Source: Candidatus Gastranaerophilales bacterium
GTDB taxonomy: Bacteria > Cyanobacteriota > Vampirovibrionia > Gastranaerophilales > Gastranaerophilaceae
DNA length: 49,633 nucleotides
Assembly: GCA_944326905.1 (NCBI GenBank)
Contig: CALVFU010000009.1
Coordinates: 1-49,633 of the forward strand
Direction of reading: 5' to 3'
A program made the position numbers and the translations under genes. The notes below the pieces were generated by a model. It was given only the letters and a program-made list of their open reading frames with translations, ran no database searches and was not told the DNA's origin. Positions 1-8,116 of the stretch are shown piece after piece. Each line of letters starts with the position of its first letter. Position 1 is the stretch's first letter.

Positions 1-77
1 AAAAGGGTTTTTCGGCTTCGCCTGCCGTCCATTCAAAACGATACGTAATCGTTTTGAACGGAGTCCTTGCCACGTCC
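1..77. repeat. Dispersed palindromic repeat, copy 1 (cut by the window edge)
   Basis: These 77 bases recur at 146-222 with no mismatch. The unit contains an inverted repeat with 11-bp arms (TTCAAAACGAT at 32-42, ATCGTTTTGAA at 48-58) around a 5-base loop. The left end of this copy lies outside the window. Weak open frames crossing it merely translate the repeat and are not genes. It resembles a small non-autonomous palindromic element. No transposase is nearby. Confidence 0.85.
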
Positions 78-141
78 CGATTTTTATTTTTTATTTAATT
101 GTCAAATAGGCGCAGCTTGGTATATTTCTATATACGGCTCA

Positions 142-222
142 CCGAAAAAGGGTTTTTCGGCTTCGCCTGCCGTCCATTCAAAACGATACGTAATCGTTTT
201 GAACGGAGTCCTTGCCACGTCC
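142..222. repeat. Dispersed palindromic repeat, copy 2
   Basis: Bases 146-222 equal 1-77. This copy also shows the left part missing from copy 1: a perfect hairpin, CCGAAAAAGGGTTTTTCGG at 142-160 (8-bp stem, 3-base loop), followed by the second palindrome at 177-203. The unit is therefore two hairpins joined by a short GC-rich spacer. The copies start 145 bp apart. Confidence 0.85.
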
Positions 223-384
223 GATTTAGTATTATATTTAAATTATTACAAGAGCACAGGTCATTGTCAATTATTAATATCCAAGAGTTGTTTGACGACA
301 ATGGATTTCTCCGGCATCTGAATATTCCAAGAAAGCGGATTTTTGGCAGGGCGCCGTACGAGTATAACTATAAGCGTGCTGTCC

Positions 385-605
385 ATGCTGAACTCGTTTC
401 AGCATCTTACCAGCGCGGCATTATACTTGTTTTCTTGCAAAATTCCGACAAGTTTAGGATGACATTCTAATTTATTGTCTTTTATATTCCTTCTTATTAC
501 AATCTGTATTTTTAATTGTTTCTTTGTTTTTTACACAAAGTTATTATGGGCAGTTGTGGCGCTTGTTTCGGAAGCTCACCGCTAACAAAACGCTGAAACG
601 AGTTC
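385..605. repeat. Inverted pair of a short dispersed palindrome
   Basis: ATGCTGAA (385-392) and TTCAGCAT (398-405) form an 8-bp stem with a 5-base loop. The 14-mer at 390-403 (GAACTCGTTTCAGC) returns in reverse complement at 592-605. Sequences of the type 'atgctgaactcgtttcagcat' are common dispersed intergenic repeats in several bacterial groups. No gene is supported between 1 and 761; the frame at 99-470 is translated repeat. The rest of this leader is AT-rich and without recognised features. Confidence 0.6.
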
Positions 606-729
606 GTAGTGACATTTTAGCCTATTCAGCGGAATTTGCTATATAAGTCACTGATATCCTGCTTGTTTATTAAAAAAAATACCGCCTCCGTTACTTTTCG
701 TAATACATAAGGATTTTTTATTTTATTTC

Positions 730-757
730 TGGTAAAATACTCTTACTTAGTAAGGAG
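730..757 (+). promoter_or_regulatory. Extended -10 promoter and RBS of rfaE2
   Basis: TGGTAAAAT at 730-738 matches an extended -10 (TGn followed by TAAAAT). No convincing -35 lies 16-18 bp upstream. The Shine-Dalgarno AAGGAG at 752-757 fixes the ATG at 762. Transcription would start near 745 and serve the rfaE2-lpxD-lpxC-fabZ operon. Confidence 0.5.
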
Positions 758-761
758 TTAT

Positions 762-1232
762 ATGGGGATTTTTGTAGACAAAAGTAATTTAGGAAGTATC
801 GTCAGCCAGCTGCGTGCAGACAATAAAACTATTGTTGTCACAAACGGCTGCTTCGACATTCTTCATGTCGGTCATGTCCGTTACCTTAAAGAAACAAAAA
901 CTTTTGCCGACAAATTAATTGTCCTTGTTAATTCTGATAAATCCGTACGACAAATTAAGGGTGAAGGCAGACCGATAAATCCTGAAAATGATCGGGCAGA
1001 AGTCTTATGTGCGCTGTCAGCAGTTGATTATGTTGTTCTGTTCGACGAAGCTTCTCCTGCAGCTCTTATTGATAAAATAAAGCCGGATATCTACACAAAA
1101 GGCGGAGATTATACCCTTGAAACTTTGCCTGAAAGAGATGTAATACGGAAAAACAACATAGAAGTAAAATTTATCAAATTTGTAGACGGCAAATCAACTA
1201 CAGGAATTATAAACAAAATTAATAATAAATAA
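762..1232 (+). CDS. rfaE2: D-glycero-beta-D-manno-heptose 1-phosphate adenylyltransferase (HldE C-terminal type)
   Basis: This 156-residue stand-alone nucleotidyltransferase should transfer AMP from ATP to heptose 1-phosphate, giving ADP-heptose for the LPS inner core. The nucleotide-binding HxGH signature is His35-Val-Gly-His38, within NGCFDILHVGH. The later blocks GRPINPENDRAEVL, YTKGGDY and the C-terminal GKSTTGII are typical of the RfaE2 family. The kinase half found in fused HldE proteins is absent, as in organisms with separate HldA and HldC. The gene is first in an operon with lpxD, lpxC and fabZ (12 bp to lpxD), which suits a role in LPS synthesis. Related glycerol-phosphate cytidylyltransferases share the fold, but the C-terminal motifs favour RfaE2. 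Confidence 0.88.
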   Translation: MGIFVDKSNLGSIVSQLRADNKTIVVTNGCFDILHVGHVRYLKETKTFADKLIVLVNSDKSVRQIKGEGRPINPENDRAEVLCALSAVDYVVLFDEASPAALIDKIKPDIYTKGGDYTLETLPERDVIRKNNIEVKFIKFVDGKSTTGIINKINNK

Positions 1233-1244
1233 GGAGATACTAAT

Positions 1245-2345
1245 ATGAAATCTTTCACACTCGAACAAATTGCACAAATTACAGGCGGAATGCTCTCCAA
1301 GGTATCCGATGCCACAATCACAAGACTTGCTCCGCCGCTTATTGCTGATGAAAATACGCTTGCCCTAGCGCTTTCAGAAGAAGAAATTGCTAATATTCCT
1401 TCGACAAAAGCAAAAGCAGTTCTTGTTCCTTTAGGTGTGAATATTGATACAATTTCAACTATAGAGGTTGAACGTCCGCGGCTTGCTATGATGAAATTAA
1501 TTACAATGTTCTATGAAGAACCTGAAACAAACAAAGATATACACCCAACAGCAGTTGTACACCCGGAAGCAAAACTCGGCGCCAATGTATCTCTAGGACC
1601 GAATGTCGTAATCGCAAAAGGCGCTGTTATTGGTGATAATACAAAAATATTGGCTAATTCCTATATTGGTAATGGAGCTGTTATCGGCAGTAATTGTTTC
1701 TTCCACCCTGGTGTAAATATCGGCGACCGCGTAAAAGTAGGAAACAAAGTTATTCTTCACCACGGAGTCTCTCTCGGCGCAGACGGTTTCAGCTTTGTAA
1801 CTGAAAGTCCTAACAATATTGAGCAAGCACGCCATGACGGTTCTATAAAAGAAAATAATTCCGAACAAGTTATATTTAAAATTCCTTCAATAGGTTCTGT
1901 AGTTATTGGTGATAATGTAGAAATCGGCGCAAACACGGCAATAGACCGCGGTACTATCGAAGATACTGTTATTGGTGAAAATACGAAAATTGATGACTTG
2001 GTAATGATAGGTCATAACTGCAAAATCGGTAAAGGCTGTATGATAGTTTCCCAAGTAGGTATTGCAGGAAGCTGTGTTATTGGTGACAGAGTTGTTATAG
2101 CAGGGCAGGCAGGACTTGCCGACCATATTACAATAGGCGACGATACTATTATCACGGCGAAAGCAGGCGTAACAAAGAGCTTCCCGGAAAAATCAATTAT
2201 TATTGGTATACCTGCTGTTCCGAGAAAAGAGTTTATTAAACAGTTAAAAACCATCAAGGATGCCGGTAATTACATAATGAAATTCAAAAAATATGAACCG
2301 ATTTTAAGTTCCTTCCTTGAAGAACAACAAATGGAAAATGTATAA
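1245..2345 (+). CDS. lpxD: UDP-3-O-(3-hydroxyacyl)glucosamine N-acyltransferase LpxD
   Basis: LpxD adds the second hydroxyacyl chain to UDP-3-O-acyl-glucosamine in cytoplasmic lipid A synthesis. The 366 residues comprise an N-terminal uridine-binding domain of about 100 residues and then a long left-handed beta helix of hexapeptide repeats (many I-G-x-N/x-x-x-I units, about 105-330). The likely catalytic histidine is His257 in MIGHNCKIG. Length fits the family (about 340-370). The start has the RBS AAGGAG. The stop codon overlaps the lpxC start by one base (TAATG at 2343-2347), so translation is probably coupled. Confidence 0.95.
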   Translation: MKSFTLEQIAQITGGMLSKVSDATITRLAPPLIADENTLALALSEEEIANIPSTKAKAVLVPLGVNIDTISTIEVERPRLAMMKLITMFYEEPETNKDIHPTAVVHPEAKLGANVSLGPNVVIAKGAVIGDNTKILANSYIGNGAVIGSNCFFHPGVNIGDRVKVGNKVILHHGVSLGADGFSFVTESPNNIEQARHDGSIKENNSEQVIFKIPSIGSVVIGDNVEIGANTAIDRGTIEDTVIGENTKIDDLVMIGHNCKIGKGCMIVSQVGIAGSCVIGDRVVIAGQAGLADHITIGDDTIITAKAGVTKSFPEKSIIIGIPAVPRKEFIKQLKTIKDAGNYIMKFKKYEPILSSFLEEQQMENV

Positions 2346-3184
2346 TGTCTACGATTCTTAATGAAATTAAGCTTTCAGGCAATACATTAATGAAAAACTA
2401 CCAGTGCGATGTTGTAATAAAGCCTTCGCGCGGGGATAAAATCCGTATATTTGTTGAAGGGGCAGATGTAGGTTTTGAAGCCGTTGTTGACAATGTATAC
2501 TCCACAGACCACTGTGTAACTTTATGCAGCAAAGAACATAGAACACTGCTTGGCGATTACAAATATAAAGCTATGCTATGCGAGCATTTTATGGCAGCGT
2601 GTGCGTTCTGTGGGATTACAGCTATAGACGTTTATATTTCTAAGCCGGAAATGCCTATTTTTGACGGCAGCTCTAAAATCTGGGTTGATGCTTTTAAAAA
2701 AGCCGGTATTACTGCAAAAAAAGATAAAGCGCTTTATACCGTCTCTGAACCTGTTTACTACTTAAACGGAAAAACAAGCATGGTTATTCTTCCTGATAAA
2801 GACCTGAATATTTCCTATGCTGTCAATTATGACCATAAAGATTTAAGGCAACGATGGGTTAGTTTCGATTTTAAAAATCAGGAAGAAATTATAGAAGCGC
2901 GTACTTTTGGATTCTATAAAGACCTTAAGAAATTTCAAATGCTTGGATTTGCAAAAGGCGTAACAATTGATAATACTATAGGTTTAACAGATGACGGATA
3001 CACAACTTCTTTACGCACTAACTTGGAACCAGTAAAGCACAAAATGCTTGACCTGTTCGGCGATTTATTCTTGACAGGGGTATCCCCGCTTGATATGAGG
3101 GCTCAAATACTTGTTAAAGAAGCTGGTCATGCTGTTCATATCAAAGTTGCTAAAATATTGAAGGATAAGTTAATAAAACTATAA
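2345..3184 (+). CDS. lpxC: UDP-3-O-acyl-N-acetylglucosamine deacetylase LpxC
   Basis: LpxC is the zinc deacetylase that commits UDP-GlcNAc to lipid A. Recognisable blocks are CEHFMAA with the catalytic Glu80 and zinc ligand His81, PIFDGSS (104-110), ARTFGF (185-190), and KHKMLD with zinc ligands His232 and Asp236. GHAVH holds the general-acid His262. The protein is a little short (279 residues against about 300), and the usual N-terminal GLHSG block is diverged to LSGNTLM. All catalytic residues are present. It sits directly behind lpxD and 14 bp before fabZ, an arrangement seen in many Gram-negative genomes. In some lineages lpxC is fused to fabZ; here they are separate. Confidence 0.92.
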   Translation: MSTILNEIKLSGNTLMKNYQCDVVIKPSRGDKIRIFVEGADVGFEAVVDNVYSTDHCVTLCSKEHRTLLGDYKYKAMLCEHFMAACAFCGITAIDVYISKPEMPIFDGSSKIWVDAFKKAGITAKKDKALYTVSEPVYYLNGKTSMVILPDKDLNISYAVNYDHKDLRQRWVSFDFKNQEEIIEARTFGFYKDLKKFQMLGFAKGVTIDNTIGLTDDGYTTSLRTNLEPVKHKMLDLFGDLFLTGVSPLDMRAQILVKEAGHAVHIKVAKILKDKLIKL

Positions 3185-3198
3185 AAAAGGAGAAAATC

Positions 3199-3651
3199 AT
3201 GACAGAAGAAATTAAAGAAGAGAGCTTAAGCTTTGACACAATGCAAATTATGGAGATGATACCGCATAGATATCCATTTTTACTTGTTGATAGAATTACA
3301 GAATGCGTACCGGGCAAATATGCAAAAGGTTATAAAAACTTAACAATGAACGAAGGATTTTTCCAAGGTCATTTCCCCGGTAATCCTATTATGCCCGGAG
3401 TTTTACAGCTTGAAGCTATGGCTCAGTGTTCAGCTCCGATTTTGCTTACTATGCCGCAGTTTAAAGGTAAGCTTGCGCTATTTGCAGGGCTTGAAAATGT
3501 AAGATTTAAAAATATAGTACGTCCGGGTGACAAACTTGAGATGCATATTGAATTAACTGCAGTAAAAGGTCCTATCAGCAAGTGCCACGCAAAGGGTACT
3601 GTTGATGGCAAAGTTGCGGTTGAGGCAGACATGACTTTTGCAATGAAATAG
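3199..3651 (+). CDS. fabZ: 3-hydroxyacyl-[acyl-carrier-protein] dehydratase FabZ
   Basis: FabZ dehydrates (3R)-hydroxyacyl-ACP to trans-2-enoyl-ACP in type II fatty-acid synthesis and competes with the lipid A pathway for hydroxyacyl-ACP. The 150-residue hot-dog protein has the family blocks IPHRYPFLLVDR (21-32) and GHFPGNPIMPGVL, with catalytic His58 and Glu72 in the canonical 14-residue spacing. The RBS is AAGGAG. It is the last gene of the LPS operon, followed by a very stable hairpin. Placing FabZ beside LpxC/LpxD allows hydroxyacyl-ACP supply to be balanced between membrane lipid and lipid A. Confidence 0.95.
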   Translation: MTEEIKEESLSFDTMQIMEMIPHRYPFLLVDRITECVPGKYAKGYKNLTMNEGFFQGHFPGNPIMPGVLQLEAMAQCSAPILLTMPQFKGKLALFAGLENVRFKNIVRPGDKLEMHIELTAVKGPISKCHAKGTVDGKVAVEADMTFAMK

Positions 3652-3670
3652 AGAGAGTTTGGGTTACGAT

Positions 3671-3714
3671 AAGAGAGAGGGGCGGTGCCGTGTGCTGCAC
3701 CGCCCCTCTCTCTT
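3671..3714 (+). terminator. Strong hairpin after fabZ (terminator-like, no U tract)
   Basis: A perfect 18-bp stem (3671-3688 with 3697-3714, ending GCACCGCCCCTCTCTCTT) encloses an 8-base loop 19 bp after the fabZ stop. Neither strand has a proper oligo-T run next to it, so it may end transcription without a U tract or protect the 3' end of the mRNA. It is far more GC-rich than its surroundings. The rest of 3715-3852 is AT-rich with no other feature. Confidence 0.7.
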
Positions 3715-3852
3715 AGACGTATTTTGCTAATAGTAAATATTAAGTTTTGTTAAGCGTATCTTCTTGTTTTAGCAATTTTTTAAATAAAGATAACTTTATT
3801 AATATACACACATTCATTTTACGGGTTAGTTTTAATAAAGGTAGGGTTTATT

Positions 3853-4452
3853 ATGGATTGGAATAGTTATTACAACATGATGTCAATGAATAGTTGGAAT
3901 TATCCAATGATGAGTTATTCAATGATGGGATATCAAAATCCTTATCAAAACTGGAATATGCCATTATGGAATTATCAAATGCCGTATTATTACAACGGTG
4001 CAGAAACTTCTAATCCAAGCTTTACAGGCAGAGAGAATACTGCATCTGCTGAGGAAAAAACAAAAACGCCGGTAAAAACAGAACCTAAGGAATATGTAAA
4101 TATCCATAAAGACGGTTCATTAAGCGAAAGCACCGCTTATATCGGCAAGCCTGAGACAATAGAAGCATACAAAAAAGAATATAAGCGTAAACAAAAAAAT
4201 CGTAATATTGCGAGTTTTGCAACATTATTTGGTGCTATGGCTCTGGGAGCTATTGCAGGTCCTAAAGTATTTAAATTACTTGAAAGCAAATACGGAACAA
4301 TGTTTGTTAATAATACTGATCGCCGTATATATTCAGCAATATTTGGCGCTATGCCAGGAGCATTGGGAGTTTGGGGCATTCAAGAATGCGGCAGCTGGAA
4401 AAAAGACCTTAAGGAAAAATACCAGCTTGAGAAACTTGACTTAACTGCTTAA
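3853..4452 (+). CDS. Unknown protein with Tyr/Met/Asn/Trp-rich N-terminus and two hydrophobic segments
   Basis: I do not recognise this 199-residue protein. Residues 1-50 are almost only Met, Asn, Tyr, Trp, Ser, Pro and Gln, a low-complexity, prion-like composition. A charged linker rich in Lys, Glu and Thr follows (about 55-115). Then come two hydrophobic stretches with small residues, ATLFGAMALGAIAGPKVF (about 120-137) and AIFGAMPGALGVWGI (about 160-174). The layout (disordered head, short hydrophobic tail segments) recalls the small proteins at 34939-35973. The RBS is probably AAAGGTAGGG. It stands alone, downstream of the LPS operon and convergent with the next gene. No function is assigned. 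Confidence 0.75.
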   Translation: MDWNSYYNMMSMNSWNYPMMSYSMMGYQNPYQNWNMPLWNYQMPYYYNGAETSNPSFTGRENTASAEEKTKTPVKTEPKEYVNIHKDGSLSESTAYIGKPETIEAYKKEYKRKQKNRNIASFATLFGAMALGAIAGPKVFKLLESKYGTMFVNNTDRRIYSAIFGAMPGALGVWGIQECGSWKKDLKEKYQLEKLDLTA

Positions 4453-4497
4453 AAATAGGAACTACAAAAAAAATTAAAATGAATTTTCTATAATTTT

Positions 4498-5799
4498 TTA
4501 TTTTAAAATCTCTTTTAATTTATTTATCATAAAAAGAGGAATATTAAACAAGCCGTTGTTAAATTCATAGTCGGCAAGCGATGTTCTAATGCTTTTTTCA
4601 GGTATAAATTTTTCTCTATAAACTTTAAGGCTTTTTGCCTGGATATTAGTACTTGCTTTAACTTCTAACGGAATTATATAGCCGTTTGTTTGTATAATAA
4701 AATCAATTTCTGCATTGCCTGATTTGCTTATCCAATACGCAGTCTCAATGTCATCAAATGTTTTTAATTGTTGTAATACGTACTGCTCTGCAAGTGCACC
4801 GTTAAACTCAGTAAATATTTTATCCCCGTCAATCAATGTCCTTGCAGGTAATTTACTAAGAGCAGATAATAATCCGACATCAAGAATAAATAATTTAAAA
4901 CTCTTGCTGTCTTCATAAGCTTTTATAGGTAAGGCGGGTTTTGTAATACAGTTTATTTTGTACACAAGACCGCAGTTAATAAGCCAGGACAGAGCTTCTT
5001 CGTAAGTATCGGCTCTTGCGTTTTGTTTAACTTTTTTATAGATAAATTTTTTACTCTCATGTGTTAATTGGTTTGGAATTGACTCCCAAAGCAAATCTAT
5101 TTTAAGCTTCCCGGAGGTTGAAATATGTTTTGAAAAATCATTTCTATATGTTTCTAAAATGGTATCTTGTATTTTTCTTACTTTTTGAAAGTCGTTTGTT
5201 TCAATAAATGTCTTTACGGCTTCCGGCATTCCTCCTACATAATAATATTTTTTAAGCCACTCAATATACTTTGTTTTAAATGTCATGATATTAGGAGAAG
5301 CCGGCGTATTTAACAACTCAATAAAGCTATTTTCACCAATAGCCTCAAGAAATTCTAAAAAAGATAACGGATATAAATCTAAAAATTCGACTTTTCCAAC
5401 CGGAAATGATATATCTTCATGGAGTGCAACGCCAAGCAGGCTGCCGGCAGCAACAATATGATATTCCGAATTGTTTTCATAAAAATATTTTAATGCTGTT
5501 AATGCTTTGGGACACTCTTGAATTTCATCAAGAATAATTAATGTATCATTCGGATTAATTTTAGAAAAAGTTAATTCCAATCCCTCGATAATTCTTTTGG
5601 TATCCAAATCTTTAGAAAAGTGTTCACGCATTAAATTTTGCAGTTCAAAATTAATGTAAACAGTCTTTTTATATTCAGTTTTTCCAAATTCTTTCATCAG
5701 CCAGGTTTTACCAACCTGACGAGTCCCTCTAATGATTAAAGGTTTTCGCTTAGGATTATTTTTCCATTCGGTTAATTTTTCCAGTGCGTATCTTCTCAT
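4498..5799 (-). CDS. AAA+ ATPase with C-terminal DUF4143-type domain
   Basis: This 433-residue protein belongs to the widespread 'ATP-binding protein / DUF4143' family. The P-loop is GTRQVGKT (25-32) and the Walker B motif is LIILDEIQ (Asp91-Glu92). The C-terminal part has the family's nuclease-like fold, with YWISKSGNAEIDFII followed by PLEVKAS, whose D and E-V-K pattern resembles a restriction-endonuclease core. Members are often patchily distributed and strain-specific. Their biological role is unsettled, with mobile-element and defence links suggested. It is transcribed away from radA, and a short tandem repeat lies upstream of its start. It has no operon partner. Confidence 0.85.
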   Translation of the reverse strand: MRRYALEKLTEWKNNPKRKPLIIRGTRQVGKTWLMKEFGKTEYKKTVYINFELQNLMREHFSKDLDTKRIIEGLELTFSKINPNDTLIILDEIQECPKALTALKYFYENNSEYHIVAAGSLLGVALHEDISFPVGKVEFLDLYPLSFLEFLEAIGENSFIELLNTPASPNIMTFKTKYIEWLKKYYYVGGMPEAVKTFIETNDFQKVRKIQDTILETYRNDFSKHISTSGKLKIDLLWESIPNQLTHESKKFIYKKVKQNARADTYEEALSWLINCGLVYKINCITKPALPIKAYEDSKSFKLFILDVGLLSALSKLPARTLIDGDKIFTEFNGALAEQYVLQQLKTFDDIETAYWISKSGNAEIDFIIQTNGYIIPLEVKASTNIQAKSLKVYREKFIPEKSIRTSLADYEFNNGLFNIPLFMINKLKEILK

Positions 5800-5863
5800 A
5801 GTCTACCTTCCAGTTATAATAACAAAAATCCGTAATATAAAACTCCTCTTAAAGTATTATTTT

Positions 5864-5948
5864 GCATTTTTTCAAGGGACTTTTTGTAAAAAATCGCATT
5901 TTTTCAAGGGACTTTTTGTAAAAAATCGCATTTTTTCGAGGGACTTTA
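5864..5948. repeat. 32-bp tandem repeat, about 2.6 units
   Basis: Units start at 5864, 5896 and 5928. The first two are identical, and the third is truncated with one A-to-G change (caaggg to cgaggg). Each holds GCATTTTTT, an AGGGAC core and GTAAAAAATC. There are no spacers, so it is not a CRISPR array. It lies in the divergent interval between the DUF4143 ATPase and radA. Confidence 0.9.
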
Positions 5949-6008
5949 GATAGATATTTTTAATCAAAATATTTTTCGCTGGTTGTAATTTTGTATTAAA
6001 ATTAAATT

Positions 6009-7382
6009 ATGGCTAAAGTTAAATCAAAATATGTTTGTCAGCAGTGCGGATACGAGAGTGCAGGGTATTTAGGCAGATGCCCTGAATGCGGGGCGTGGAG
6101 CAGTTTTGTGGAAGAGGTTACTAAGCAGCAAACAGCAAGCGAGCGTAAAGTTTTCACAGTATCTGATGATACTCCGCCGATTAAGGTTAATGATATAGTT
6201 ACTAACTCAGAAACCCGTTTTAAGACTAATATATCAGAATTTGACAGGGTATTAGGCGGCGGAATTGTACAAGGCTCAGTTATCTTAATAGCAGGCGACC
6301 CCGGAATAGGTAAGTCAACACTGCTTTTGCAAACCGGAGGAACTCTCTCTTCCATGGGAAGAAAAATTCTTTATATTTCTGCAGAAGAGTCTCTAAGCCA
6401 GATTAAATTGAGAGCTGAACGGCTTAAAGTTAATTCAGACAGTTTATACATATACTCCCAGACAAGTCTTGAGGCTATAAAACGCAGGATTGAAGAGAAC
6501 AAACCTGATTTGGTTATTATAGACAGTATTCAAGCAATTTATTCAGACGATATACAAAGCTCTGCCGGCAGCGTAAGCCAGATTAGAGAGTGCTGTAATT
6601 CGCTTATTAATATTGCTAAAGGTCAAAATATTGCAATAATTGTAATAGGACATGTTACCAAAGAGGGGAATATTGCAGGTCCTAAGGTGCTTGAACATAT
6701 GGTTGATGCAGTAATACAATTTGAGGGAGATAAGTATAAGCCGCATAGAATTTTACGTTCAATAAAAAATCGTTTTGGGAACACATCGGAAGTAGGTATT
6801 TTTGAAATGGAAGAAAACGGGCTGAGAGAAATAACTAATCCAAGCGAATTATTTATAAAGGACATAGATAGTGTACAGGCGCCTGGCAGTGTTACAATAG
6901 TTACAAATGAAGGTTCGCGTCCTTTACTTGTTGAAATTCAGGCGCTTGTTGGAACAACACCGTATCCGACACCCCGCAGAATTGCAAATGGGGTTGATAC
7001 AGGACGTGTACATCAAATTCTTGCAGTACTTGAGAAGCGTGTAGGGCTGAATCTTTCTAAACAGGACGTGTATGTAAATGTTATAGGCGGTATGGATATC
7101 ACGGAAACTGCTGCTGATTTAGGAATTGCGCTTGCTATAACAACTTGCGCCAGAGACATTATAATGGATAAATCAACTGCTATTGTCGGTGAAATAGGGC
7201 TTTCAGGCGAAATCAGAGCAGTTAGTAATATAGAAAAACGCATTATTGAAGCCCAAAAATTGGGATTTAAACGTATTATAATCCCTCAGTCCAATCATAT
7301 AAGCAAAGATATTCAAGGAATTGAAATAATTAAAGTTAAAAATATTCTTGATGCGTTTAATAAGGGACTTACAAAGGAGTAA
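6009..7382 (+). CDS. radA: DNA repair protein RadA (Sms)
   Basis: RadA is a RecA-like hexameric ATPase that drives branch migration of recombination intermediates. In order the protein shows a four-cysteine zinc finger (Cys10, Cys13, Cys24, Cys27), a Walker A motif GDPGIGKST (96-104), the RadA-specific KNRFG motif (about 254-258), and a C-terminal Lon-protease-like domain without the protease catalytic site. The length of 457 residues is normal. No Shine-Dalgarno precedes the ATG; the upstream bases are pure A/T with a TAAAAT 6 bp before it. The transcript is therefore possibly leaderless. It heads a compact operon with rsmE (2 bp gap) and cca. Confidence 0.95.
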   Translation: MAKVKSKYVCQQCGYESAGYLGRCPECGAWSSFVEEVTKQQTASERKVFTVSDDTPPIKVNDIVTNSETRFKTNISEFDRVLGGGIVQGSVILIAGDPGIGKSTLLLQTGGTLSSMGRKILYISAEESLSQIKLRAERLKVNSDSLYIYSQTSLEAIKRRIEENKPDLVIIDSIQAIYSDDIQSSAGSVSQIRECCNSLINIAKGQNIAIIVIGHVTKEGNIAGPKVLEHMVDAVIQFEGDKYKPHRILRSIKNRFGNTSEVGIFEMEENGLREITNPSELFIKDIDSVQAPGSVTIVTNEGSRPLLVEIQALVGTTPYPTPRRIANGVDTGRVHQILAVLEKRVGLNLSKQDVYVNVIGGMDITETAADLGIALAITTCARDIIMDKSTAIVGEIGLSGEIRAVSNIEKRIIEAQKLGFKRIIIPQSNHISKDIQGIEIIKVKNILDAFNKGLTKE

Positions 7383-7384
7383 GT

Positions 7385-8116
7385 ATGCCGCATTTTTTCA
7401 TTAATTCTGATAATGTTACAGAAAACACTGTACTAATAAACGATAAAGAAAATTACAACCATATAGCAAAATCTCTTCGTGCAAGAATAGGAGAGGAAAT
7501 CAAGCTTTGTGACGAAACAGAAAAACTTTACAGATGTAAAATTAAGGCAATAAACAAAACAGAGATTTGTGCAGAAATTTTATCAACTGAGCAGTCAGCC
7601 CGCAAACTTCTATTTGATTTAAGTGTTGCACAATCCCCGCTAAGAAGCGACGCTCAATTAACTCTTATAGAAAAAGTAACAGAGCTGGGTGTAAATAGAG
7701 TTTATCCAATTTATACAGACAACTGCGCCTTGCCCAAAAACATAGCAGCGGTTAAAACAGAAAAATGGCAGAAAACTATGTATGAAGCCTCAAAACAGTG
7801 CGAGCGTGCAAATATTCCAATCTGCGAATCTTTAACTGTTATTGATAAACTTCCGTTTAATGAGTTCAATAAAATTATAGTTTTTGCCGAACGGAATGAA
7901 AATATAACTCTAAAAGAATTTATAAATCAAAATCCTATTAATGAAAAAAACGCCATTCTTGTTATAATAGGACCAGAGGGCGGGTTTTCAGATAGAGAGT
8001 TTGAGTTATTTAAATCGAAAAATTTTCCGCTGGCGACACTGGGCAGACTCATTTTAAAAGCAGAAACCGCAGCAATTACGGGAATAGGAAATTTGATTTA
8101 TGGATATTCCAAATAA
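7385..8116 (+). CDS. rsmE: 16S rRNA (uracil-1498-N3)-methyltransferase RsmE
   Basis: RsmE methylates U1498 of 16S rRNA in the assembled 30S subunit, using S-adenosylmethionine. The 243-residue protein has the N-terminal PUA-like domain and a C-terminal SPOUT knot. The knot signatures are IGPEGGF (about 195-201) and LGRLILKAETA near the C-terminus, the loop that binds the methyl donor. An AAGGAG Shine-Dalgarno is embedded in the end of radA. The last 17 bases overlap cca. Confidence 0.93.
   Translation: MPHFFINSDNVTENTVLINDKENYNHIAKSLRARIGEEIKLCDETEKLYRCKIKAINKTEICAEILSTEQSARKLLFDLSVAQSPLRSDAQLTLIEKVTELGVNRVYPIYTDNCALPKNIAAVKTEKWQKTMYEASKQCERANIPICESLTVIDKLPFNEFNKIIVFAERNENITLKEFINQNPINEKNAILVIIGPEGGFSDREFELFKSKNFPLATLGRLILKAETAAITGIGNLIYGYSK

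Noticed and set aside
67-470. Two overlapping plus-strand frames (67-321 and 99-470)
   Set aside because: They translate the 77-bp repeat and a common dispersed palindrome, have no RBS and show no protein-like conservation pattern.
5864-5948. Possible CRISPR array
   Set aside because: The 32-bp units are directly contiguous, with no spacers and no cas genes nearby.
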